Shown here: positions 51,601 to 59,738 of the stretch, one piece after another
Numbering within the stretch: position 1 is the stretch's first letter
Layout of the letters: every line of letters starts with the position of its first letter
NCBI GenBank assembly: GCA_013076295.1
Contig: RQOL01000618.1
Location: forward strand, 3,162,001 to 3,226,000
Direction of reading: 5' to 3'
DNA: 64,000 nucleotides
DNA from: Sanderia malayensis
Lineage: Eukaryota; Cnidaria; Scyphozoa; Semaeostomeae; Pelagiidae
Notes under the pieces: model-generated
The model's input: the letters and a program-made list of their open reading frames with translations, nothing else
The model's database searches: none
Told to the model about the DNA's origin: nothing
Position numbers and translations under genes: made by a program

Positions 51601-52012
51601 CTTTTCAGCTTCTCTCTGAAGATCTCAAGGATCTCAACTGCTTTATCAGTGTCTAAAATAAACAATTGTAATACTTCAGGACAAAACAATTCAACATAAC
51701 CTCACTTAATTACTCGAGTTGGTGTAAAACCAATCTTGAAATATCACTCACAAGAAGTCTAATTTTACTAATTAGGGTCTTCTGATCATTTTGAGACAAT
51801 TTTCAGGTGTTTATATGACAAATATTTTAAAAGTTGGAATTCAAAACAAAAGACAGGCGTTGCGTTGTGTTGCGTGCGTGTTCAGTGATAATAATAAAAT
51901 ATATTGGTTATGTAAACTAAAAAGTCGTCAATAATCTCAAATTCTACGCTACAGAATTAAGGTATATTATGAACCTAATGCTTTCCTGATACTTACCGTG
52001 AACAAGTGGCAT
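27643..52012 (-). CDS. MPDZ: MUPP1/PATJ multi-PDZ polarity scaffold
   Basis: Crumbs-complex scaffold of epithelial junctions; its L27 domain binds PALS1. Thirty-nine exons, about 1943 residues, 13 PDZ domains as in vertebrate MUPP1. Exons in translation order: 51997-52012, 51390-51652, 50469-50809, 49839-50085, 49223-49363, 48926-49099, 48587-48683, 48240-48331, 47616-47802, 46853-46932, 46640-46712, 46338-46432, 45832-45952, 45472-45605, 44871-45036, 44378-44590, 40940-41122, 39690-39846, 39294-39332, 38724-39147, 37865-38044, 37059-37128, 36730-36807, 36354-36472, 35766-35900, 33800-33898, 33485-33589, 33188-33262, 32960-33101, 31718-31944, 31237-31320, 30655-30772, 30218-30324, 29862-29978, 29410-29554, 29149-29186, 28844-28963, 28361-28716, 27643-27916. 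L27 is at about 6-60. PDZ domains start near residues 164, 290, 400, 543, 667, 857, 1025, 1175, 1303, 1464, 1562, 1686 and 1855. Binding loops are visible as GLGFSV, SLGFGI, GLGITI, GLGISL, GLGFSI, GLGITL, NLGISI, GLGFAI, GLGLSI. PDZ2 ([20 protein letters not shown]) and PDZ13 are very close to human. Exon 1 codes only MPLVH. Confidence 0.93.
30035..30195 (+). repeat. About 30-bp minisatellite, MUPP1 intron
   Basis: Five or so degenerate copies of a unit such as GGCAATTATAGTTACGTTCA with CATAG spacing, next to the exon at 30218-30324. The ORFs rich in [14 protein letters not shown] repeats here are artefacts. Confidence 0.8.
30473..30621. mobile_element. MITE-like element, TACAGTGG ends
   Basis: A 149-bp element bounded by TACAGTGG and CCACTGTA-type termini (TACAGTGGAAG at the left; GTCCCACTGTA at the right), flanked by TA. 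Internal motifs AACGGACATCTCTATACAA and CCGTTATATGGAGGTC recur in inverted relation. A related copy lies at about 50130-50260. Confidence 0.6.
30829..31035 (+). repeat. 29-bp minisatellite, short copy
   Basis: Copies of CTGTAGCCCTACTCCTTGCA alternate with a larger duplicated block (CATAAAGAAATACAGAGCAT, twice). Each block ends in AGCTATACACTGTGCGCAAA, the sequence that also ends the long array at 34915-35735. Confidence 0.85.
31975..32420 (+). repeat. 30-bp minisatellite, MUPP1 intron
   Basis: About 15 copies of a 30-bp unit (GTGCAACCAGAGGGTGGTTT then TATAGCCACA). Because the period is divisible by three, several frames stay open on both strands; those ORFs are artefacts. Confidence 0.95.
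34144..34410 (+). repeat. Degenerate tandem repeat, MUPP1 intron
   Basis: Diverged copies of ACACTATGTACCACCTTCAT with variable spacing. Part of the long intron 33899-35765. Confidence 0.65.
34915..35735 (+). repeat. 29-bp minisatellite, long copy
   Basis: Close to 28 copies of a 29-bp unit (ACTGTAGCCCTACTCCTTGC then ATAGAGTTC) over about 820 bp. It terminates with AGCTATACACTGTGCGCAAA 31 bp before the exon at 35766. Confidence 0.95.
36585..36715 (+). repeat. 20-bp minisatellite, MUPP1 intron
   Basis: About six copies of CTTCTTAACCCATGGTACAG with substitutions, ending 15 bp before the exon at 36730. Confidence 0.85.
38100..38560 (+). repeat. 80-bp tandem repeat, MUPP1 intron
   Basis: Five to six copies of an 80-bp unit containing GATGTTTAGTTTGCTATATA and GAAGTTCGTTATATGAGGGT. 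The motifs resemble single-copy elements at about 47300 and 50985-51130. Confidence 0.92.
39372..39517. mobile_element. MITE-like element, TA-CAGTCGACTC ends
   Basis: A 146-bp element with TACAGTCGACTCTCGCTATC at the left and GTTCGACTGTA at the right, so it begins and ends with TA and has CAGTCGA/TCGACTG termini. This terminus style is typical of Tc1-mariner/pogo-type non-autonomous elements. Confidence 0.65.
39965..40258 (+). repeat. 23-bp minisatellite, long copy
   Basis: About 13 copies of AAGCTATGAGGCATAAACTC plus AAG, with GGTGAG variants. A short array of the same family is in another intron at 46528-46628. Confidence 0.93.
42256..42396. mobile_element. MITE with 17-bp perfect inverted repeats
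   Basis: Left end AAGCCTGGTTTCCATAT and right end ATATGGAAACCAGGCTT are exact reverse complements. The 141-bp body holds GTCGTTGAGGG-type repeats. A solitary end (TGGAAACCAGGCTTAA) is near 33388-33403. Confidence 0.8.
43563..43840 (+). repeat. 17-bp minisatellite, MUPP1 intron
   Basis: About 16 copies of AGGTTGAACGAGCTCTC with variants in the longest intron (41123-44377). Confidence 0.95.
44629..44780. mobile_element. MITE family A, copy 2
   Basis: A 152-bp element with TACAGTAAAAACCTGCATAT at the left and GCGGGTTTTTACTGT at the right, terminal inverted repeats of about 25 bp containing ATATAAGAACC. The same family is at 16220-16370. Confidence 0.8.
45683..45742 (+). repeat. 15-bp tandem repeat, MUPP1 intron
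   Basis: Four copies of GTAACACTTTTGAAA directly upstream, on the coding strand, of the exon at 45472-45605. Confidence 0.85.
46528..46628 (+). repeat. 23-bp minisatellite, short copy
   Basis: Three to four diverged copies of AAGCTGCGAGGCATAAA, related to the array at 39965-40258. It ends close to the exon boundary at 46640. Confidence 0.8.
47336..47524. mobile_element. MITE family B, copy 2, inserted in an older element
   Basis: Reads TACAGTCAACTCTGTCTAAT to CAGATTTGACTGTA, about 189 bp, flanked by TA. It closely matches 17814-18002. The host sequence on both sides is found uninterrupted at about 50985-51130, which shows the insertion point directly. Confidence 0.85.
49588..49785. mobile_element. 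MITE with ~25-bp inverted repeats
   Basis: A 198-bp element. The left end TACGGTAAATCCTCGAATAA and the right end reverse complement differ by one base over about 25 bp. Central sequence similar to its body recurs at 45110-45250 in degraded form. Confidence 0.85.
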
Positions 52013-52673
52013 TTTCTTTTGTTATGCTTTTACTAAGCATGCAACTTAAATTTCGAATAGGCCTAAACTGATCAGCCTTGAGCATTGGCCTTTGGGCCGT
52101 GTCGTGTGCGTGAAATTTCTGTCGTGTAACTTCAAGTTAAAACTTTCTCGCAATCCAGGTAGCTTAAACAGCTAATATATCTGTTGACATTGCTTCTTTT
52201 AGATTTAGAATACGCTTTATGAGCAAAATAAAAGGTAGAACTCTTTGTTGCATGCAAATGCATTCATGAATATTATAAATGTTTGCAAATATTCTAAATT
52301 TTTATCGCTTTCGTCAGTTGGTCATTCCATTCCGCATGATTGTAATTTGCGGACTGCGAGCTCAGTGATGCGGTAATGAAGCAATTTCTATACACCTCCC
52401 ACCTTTGCGAACTTCTTGTTAATGGTAAGAAATTTTGGATCAAAGCGATGTAAATACATTTTAATAATTTATTGATAAACACAAAATTAAATCATTTTCA
52501 TGGAATAAGAGAACTTGTTCACAAGAAATATCAAAAACAATTGTGAAACATTCTACATGCCACACACAGCAAACAGAAAATACAAGAAACTTGAATCATT
52601 TTCACACAAGACATATACATTTAATAAAATATAGCAACAGTTTGTTAATTTGCATTGTAAAATAGACAACTCT

Positions 52674-53285
52674 TTATGGTCTTGGTACATAAACATTCCC
52701 TGGGGTTCTTGCTTGTATCCTGAAATGCATAAATAAATCTTTAAATATAAAATAAATAGCATATGTAAAGCAATCATTTGTAGTATCAAGCACTCTAATG
52801 GTGGCAGACACGAAAAGACTTGCAGCTTACTTTACAGCAGAATTTTCTCCTGATTCGAGTTGTTGTGTGCTGATTCTGACTGGTGGAACAGCTGCTCTTC
52901 TGTCATCTCTTGTGCAATAATAATTCTGAGCAAGTTTGTGGGCTGCTCCACCTGGAAGGTTAGGTGCTGGAATATCGCTAAAACATTGAATAAAAAATAG
53001 AACAATTATTTAAATACGTTCTCTAGCCTGAACCCTAATTGTGTAAAAATAAGGATATATTTATAACAAAAATTTAGACAAACCGTGTACTTTGGCTCAG
53101 CGCATGTCTAACACCAATCTGGATCTTTTTCTGAAATAAAGAACAATAACTTAGCAAACATTTATGTTAAAATGTTAACAAAAATACCATAAATGATATA
53201 TTCTTACGCCAACAAGAAAATTTCTTATAAACTGCAAGGTCTTGGTTGCATTTTCGTAAGACAACTTATTCTTGGCGGACGCCAT
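52674..53285 (-). CDS. NDUFA7: NADH dehydrogenase complex I subunit A7
   Basis: Accessory subunit (B14.5a) of mitochondrial respiratory complex I. Four exons in translation order: 53208-53285, 53084-53130, 52831-52977, 52674-52719 (105 residues; human 113). The family signature is [20 protein letters not shown] followed by [10 protein letters not shown]. The N-terminus ([20 protein letters not shown]) is amphipathic, suited to matrix delivery without an obvious long presequence. It ends NVYVPRP. A minus-strand AATAAA is at 52468-52473. Head-to-head with MMS19 and in tandem with MUPP1, whose start codon is 660 bp downstream. Confidence 0.9.
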
Positions 53286-53419
53286 AATGAATCAATGAGA
53301 TGAGCCCGTTGACAAAAAATATCAGTGGTCAAAAATAGCTCTGAGCCAGGCCACGCGCAACGACATTCAGATAATAGTAAAGATTTACTTTGCTTTGCCA
53401 CCGCGAGCTCCTTATCAAA
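53286..53419. promoter_or_regulatory. Bidirectional NDUFA7 / MMS19 promoter region
   Basis: Only 134 bp separate the two divergent start codons, so both 5' UTRs and core promoters must overlap here or extend into introns. No TATA box seen. Confidence 0.7.
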
Positions 53420-56400
53420 ATGGCTTCTGAGGCTGGAGTTGTATCTTTGATCGAGAAATTTAACCTGTCTGAGAAGGTAGATGAGCAGAAAAGAATAATT
53501 GAGAATGTAGCCGATATACTTACGAAAAGTAGAACCACAAAGATACTGAATGTTGTTGAATCTTTAGGAGTTTACCTCACAAGTCAAGATGTTTCTGAAA
53601 GACGAAAAGGGACCCTATTTTTGGCTGAATTAGCTCATAGGTGTGTGGTACAAAGCTCTATCTTGCAATCTTATTAACAAACATGTGTGCAATTGATCTT
53701 AAAATTAAAATGCAAGTTTTTTATATTGCTCAAATTTTGCACTTCTTGATATTAGAGTAGTGAACCAGCACAGCATGCATGCTATAAAAGCAGTCTTCTT
53801 AGCTCTGCTCTCCTGCACTGTAGACACATTATAGCGTGAGGTGTAAGGTTTTGTGATTTCTTTTCAGGATTTCGCCTGAACTTCTCAATGATCAAGAGAT
53901 TGATGTACTAACATTATTCTTTTGTGATCGTTTGAAAGATCATCATTCAATCCAGCCCCAAGTGACATACGGTTTGCTTGCAATGGTCTCATATTACCAA
54001 CTAACAGATGCTCTAGTTGTGAAAATGTGTCAGACCATCTTCGCTGAGGTCCATGTCCAGTCTCTTTCCCAGGCCGACAGACGAAATATGTTCAATCTTC
54101 TCTCAAATTTGCTTGATAAAAACGTGAAAGCTTTGCAAAGACTTGGCCCTGATTTCGTTCTTGGATTCATTCAGTGCATGGATGGAGAAAAAGACCCTCG
54201 AAACTTACTCGTCTGTTTCAGGAATACGACCAAAATAATCGCCAAGCTTTCGTTTGAGGTTTTCGCCGAGGATTTGTTTGAAGTAACATCTTGTTATTTC
54301 CCGATTGATTTTACGCCACCATCGCACGATAAGTTCCATGTGACAAGGGAGCAATTGGTCAATGGCCTTCGTGATTGTCTCTCGAGTACACCTGTGTTCG
54401 CAGAATTTCTTCTTCCCCTTTTGATGGAAAAACTCTCTTCAAACATCGTTGATGCAAAAATTGATTCACTGCTGACCCTCGGGGAGAGTGTGTTGAAGTA
54501 TACACCAACCGATGTCAAAGATTTCACCGAAGATATCTGGAATGCTATACGTCGGGACTTTCTGCTAGGTGGAATTAAAGCTCTTGAATCGTCATGTGAG
54601 ATCGCGATTGCTAGCATAATCAAGTGTCTTGAACCTGAACCAAACATCTGTAAGGAGTTTATCAATCTGATTCTCAGAGATTGTGAGCATTCTTTAAAAG
54701 ACCCTGATCTCGCAATGGCTGAGCAAATTGGAATAATTATCCAGGCTGTTGCGTTTGCAACTTCTGATTCATTTGAAATTACCATGCCAAGGATTCTTGG
54801 AACAATAGTCAACCTTCTCCATCAACAACAAAGCAACCTTGAAACAAATACCGTCAGCCTTCTAAAGATTGTCAACCATCTTCTGCAGAAGTTTCTTATC
54901 AGTAAAGACCATTTTACTCTGGAGCTTGAGTCTAGCATTAAGGAGAATTTTTCTTCTTTTCTACTCTCAACCATCTCAAGTACGGATAATACGAATTTAA
55001 AAGCTATTTGCTTGAATTGTCTCCTTGCCATGCTTCAACTTAAATACTTGGCGGATAATGAGATAAAGATATTAACAGACTTTATTATCAATCACGCATC
55101 AATGGAAGCAAAGCCAGTTTTCCACGAGGGCTGCTGCAAGGGTATTGCTTTGATCTGTTCAGAAAACCTGGTGCCTGAATGTGGCTATGTATTGGACAAA
55201 TTGGAGCAGCATATAGAGCAAATTCTTGAGAATTCTTCAAATGTCACTAACACGGAGAGGCAGTCTAGGCTGAGGAATATTTGCCAAGCATTGGCAGTAT
55301 CGTTTAGTAATGTTAAAGATTTGGTTGCAATTGTTAATTTTCTGATTCACCAGCTGGATAAGCACCATCACAAAGATCCGATTTCCGTGGACATTCTTCA
55401 GGGTATTGAAAGAATTGTCATAAAAAACCAGGCAGCTTCATTGGAACTGGAAAAGTTTATCTTGCCTGCGTTTTTGAAGAACATATCAAATAACACAGAA
55501 GCCCCTTCTGAAGCCGAATATCACATGGCAGCAATTCTGCTGATTTTGGTGAGTAACCTACCGATATCTGAGCAGCAGAACAAAGCAAAACTGGCTGCAA
55601 AATATTTCGCAAAGCATGCCACAGAGGAGGATTCAATGGATGTTGAATCTGCAGAAATTGAGAACAAAATATATGCTGATACATTGATAGTGTATGCTTT
55701 ACTTTGCGGCTTGCATGCTGATGTTGCTATGCTGGAATTAGATGAGTTGCTTAACTGGCTTCAAGTCAACATAGAGTCTTGCAAAGAGAAGAGGATAGCA
55801 GAGTGTGCTTGTAAAATAATTGCATCTTTTGTCAACAAAATTGATGAAGGTATTTGCTTACATTTTATTACTTTTTTTTTATATAATTTTCCCAATACAA
55901 TAATAATTGTAACGTAACACAGGAATTTAAAGAAGAAATGCCTCAATCAAGAGTTTTCACGAGGTTCTTCCGTTTAACTATTCATCTCTGTACTTGTAAA
56001 AATATTTTTTGTTAGGTGAGAAATTGGACTCAATTTTGAGAAAGACATTGGAGCATATGCAGCATGTATTGACTTCAGATGATGTCGAAAAGAGAGAGCG
56101 TGATAATTTAGGGGTGCTTTTCCTCTGGATATGCAAGGCCGTTGTTTTGCGATGGCAAAAGTCAACGCCGAACATAATCAACCAGCTACTCGCCCTTTGT
56201 CACAACGAAAATATTGGAAAGAGTTTATGCGAGAACTTTTCTATCATCGTTGAGGATTTCCCCGACTGTCTCAATGCAAAGATGCACGCAAAAGTCAAGT
56301 TAATGTACAAGCAGAGATTCGTTGAGTTCGTCTTGCCAAAACTGGTTGAAGAGTACAAACGAGCGAATGAGAATGCTAAAGGAAGATTTCTCAAAGCAAT

Positions 56401-57111
56401 GGCCCATCTCATGCAACAGTTACCGAAGCAAGTTTTGCAGAAGAAAATATCCCCGGTGAGAAGTTATTGACGCGCTATGGCATAACTATATACACCTCAA
56501 ATCTAACCCTACAGTAAAAACCCCCATGTGTTAACAATCTCCAGGGTGATATTTTTCCTCAAAACGATAGAAGAAACAAGGGTCTGAAGAAATGAGAGAC
56601 TTACCTTAAAATACGAAACATACGAAATTCTTTTTTGATGTTCACAGTTTGCAACAATCGTCAAAAATACCTGTAATGAAAATATAGCAACATAAGAAAA
56701 CATTTGAAGTAGAGTACAAAACACGTATAATTTCCCTTGTAAATTCCCATGTTACTTTTTTTCTAGCTGATGCCATTGCTGATTCGCTCCCTTTCGTTCT
56801 CTGACTTGGACATTCTCTCCTCCACACTGGCCACCATCACAGCGCTTGACGCTCCGAAAGTCATCAAAGACCATGTGACGTCACTAGTGCCCAGACTGCT
56901 CTCACTAACTGGCTTCCCATCCTTAGACGTGCGAGTCAGGGCAATCAGATGTCTGGCCAGTCTGTGCAAATTACCCCCACACGTCATATACCCTTACCAG
57001 AAGAATGTCGTTAGAACACTGAAGACCTGTCTTGATGACAAGAAACGTTTTGTTCGCAAAGAGGCTATCAAGTGTAGAAGTCGATGGTATCTTCTCAAAG
57101 AGGACATGTGA
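53420..57111 (+). CDS. MMS19: MMS19, cytosolic iron-sulfur assembly factor
   Basis: HEAT-repeat member of the CIA targeting complex that delivers Fe-S clusters to DNA polymerases, primase, XPD and other helicases. Four exons: 53420-53640, 53868-55849, 56016-56455, 56767-57111 (995 residues; human 1030). The conserved N-terminal block is intact: LKDHHSIQPQVTYGL, EVHVQSLSQADRRNMFN, GFIQCMDGEKDPRNLLVCF, DLFEVTSCYFPIDFTPPSHD, STPVFAEFLLPLLMEK. The C-terminal HEAT repeats, which bind the CIA partners, end with the family hallmark LDDKKRFVRKEAIKCRSRWY. Exon 2 codes 660 residues, unusual beside its exon-rich neighbours. The start ATG is the first after the shared promoter; the frame is open 10 codons upstream without another ATG. 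Confidence 0.95.
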
Positions 57112-57540
57112 AGATGGTGACATTTTTTAATTCGAATTAGTTTTGAAACATTAATAGTTAGGCCTTGGTTATTATTGAATGTAATCTTCAGAAAATATAT
57201 TTATGAAGTTGTTTTTTTGAAGATTTCTGCACTTGCTTCTAACGCTGCATTTGCCTAACTTGGCAATTAAATTGTGAGAGATCCCCACAACATAACCTCC
57301 AAATACGTGGGAGCTTAGGTCTATCCTGTGAATTCGATCAGGGTGGCTTAACTTTTGCTCAGCTACCCCAGGCGTAAACAAAAAATACGTTTATATTTTC
57401 AAAAAATTACAAATCAAAAAGCTAAAAATTCTGTAGGTCGATCTTTATTTCAGTTGCATTTGAAAGTTTCGTTTTTTCGGGGCTTATTTCAATGTTGTCT
57501 AGTCAAAATTCTAGATTATGGACATTGAAATTTAAGTGTG
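57112..57540. other. MMS19 3' flank
   Basis: 429 bp of AT-rich DNA between MMS19 and satellite array 2. No exon seen; presumably the 3' UTR. Confidence 0.4.
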
Positions 57541-59120
57541 GTTGAAAACCCTAATGCAACACCAAATCTTTACTGATACACAAGAAACTGTCAGTGGTAT
57601 TACCTCATGCATACTCTTGCGCAGAAGCTTATATATCGGACTGCGCGTACACGACCACATTTAGGGCTCTCTAGCCCTAACCCTAACTCTAACCGATACA
57701 CCATACATTGTCAATAGCATTACGTCATGGATATTCCTGCGCAGTACCTTATATGTGGCACTGCGCATACACACTCACCTTTACGGCCTCTAACCCTAAC
57801 CCTAACCCTAACCAATACACCATACACTGTCAGTAGCATTACGTCACGTATACTCCTGCGCGGTAGTCTATATACGGCACTGCGCATACACGCCCACCTT
57901 TACGGCACTTTAGCCCTAACCCTAACCCTAACCCTAATCCGAACCCTAACCCTAACCCTAACCAATACACCATATACTCTCAGTAGCATTACGTGATGTA
58001 TACTCCTGCGCAGTAGCCTATATATGGCACTGCGCATACACACCCACCTTTACGGCCTCTAACCCTAACCCTAATCCAACACTAACCCTAACCCTAACCA
58101 ATACACCATACACTGTCAGTAGCATTACGTCACGTATACTCCTGCGCGGTAGTCTATATACGGCACTGCGCATACACGCCCACCTTTACGGCACTTTAGC
58201 CCTAACCCTAACCCTAATCCAACCCTAACTGATACACCATACACTGTCAGTAGTATTACGTCATGCATACTCCTGCGCAGTAGCCTAGATATGGCACTGC
58301 GCATGCACGCCCACCTTTACGGCACTTTAGCCCTAACCCTAACCCTAATCCAACCCAAACCGATACCCCATACACTGTCAGTAGTATTACGTCATGCATA
58401 CTCCTGCGCAGTAGCCTAGATATGGCACTGCGCATATACGCCCACCTTTACGGCACTTTAGCCCTAACCCTAACCCTAATCCAACCCAAACCGATACCCC
58501 ATACATTGTCAGTAGTATTACGTCATGCATACTCCTGCGCAGTAGCCTAGATATGGCACTGCGCATACACGCCCACCTTTACGGCACTTTAGCCCTAACC
58601 CTAACCCTAATCCAACCCTAACTGATACACCATACACTGTCAGTAGCATTACGTCACGTATACTCCTGCGCGGTAGTCTATATACGGCACTGCGCATACA
58701 CGCCCACCTTTACGGCACTTTAGCCCTAACCCTAACCCTAATCCAACCCTAACTGATACACCATACACTGTCAGTAGTATTACGTCATGCATACTCCTGC
58801 GCAGTAGCCTAGATATGGCACTGCGCATGCACGCCCACCTTTACGGCACTTTAGCCCTAATCCTAACCCTAATCCAACCCTAACTGACACACCATACACT
58901 GTCAGTAGTATTACGTCATGCATACTCTTGCGCAGTAGCCTATATATGGCACTGCGCATGCACGCCCACAATTACGGCACCTTAGCCCTAACCCTAGCCC
59001 TAACCTAATCCTAACCCTAACCCTAACCCTAATCCTGACTGATACACCAGACACTGTCAGTAGCATTACGTCATGTGTACTCCTGCGCACTAGCCTGTAT
59101 ATGTCACTGCGCATACACGC
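57541..59120 (+). repeat. Satellite array 2 with embedded telomere-type hexamers
   Basis: Twelve units of the same family and orientation as array 1. The ACGTCA core (or its variants) is at 57599, 57719, 57838, 57988, 58124, 58255, 58386, 58517, 58648, 58779, 58910 and 59065. Six consecutive intervals are exactly 131 bp; others are 119-155 bp. A unit with variant TGCGCGGT at 58124 recurs at 58648, and the next unit (58255) recurs at 58779, giving a 524-bp four-unit higher-order repeat. Open frames across it are artefacts. Confidence 0.94.
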
Positions 59121-59171
59121 CCAGCTTCAGGAAATTTAAATTACAAATTGATCAAAACACAAATTAGATGC

Positions 59172-59255
59172 TCTCGTCAGGTTTTGAACCCGTGGTCTCG
59201 AGCTTAGCGGCAGGTAAGTTACCGTTAGTCTACAGAAGCGCTTCATAGCAGTGGA
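59172..59255 (-). repeat. tRNA-like sequence, possible SINE or tRNA pseudogene
   Basis: On the minus strand, TAGACTAACGGTAAC resembles a polymerase III A box, and GGTTCAAAACC (59180-59190) matches the B box. The A-to-B spacing is about 42 bp, as in tRNA genes. The would-be anticodon stem does not pair, so a functional tRNA is unlikely. Confidence 0.45.
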
Positions 59256-59738
59256 GAATAGCATAAGGTCAAATGAATCAACGTACCAGCACTAATTCTC
59301 AATTCAACTCACCCTTTCTGGAAATTCACTCGTTTTGAAAGATGTCAAAGATTGTTTTGTTTACGAACAACAAAATGAACATGCAACCGAAACAAACAAA
59401 CACAAACAAAATATTACGTTGGATACTAACTTGAAAACGATATCGATGCAAGATTTTAATTATTGGAAATAATTTGTGGAGCAATCTCTGATTGTAGTTA
59501 ATAAAAGACTGTTTCACCAAACAAAGCATTTTGCAGCACCAGGACAGGATATCGCCACTTCTAAATTGATCAAGAACGATTTAAATAAAGTTGTCTAATG
59601 GGTTTTCACGAAAGGGAAATCAGGGTAATTTTTATGCTCATTATATAGCTGTACATTATGTATATTGCTTTATTTCTTAAAAGCTAAAGTTTTTTTGGAT
59701 TGTTAAAGTGAGATAAATTGTTCAAAATTTTTTCACAG

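Noticed and set aside
57727..59114. Open reading frames in satellite array 2
   Set aside because: Same reason: repeat-generated frames with no protein family.
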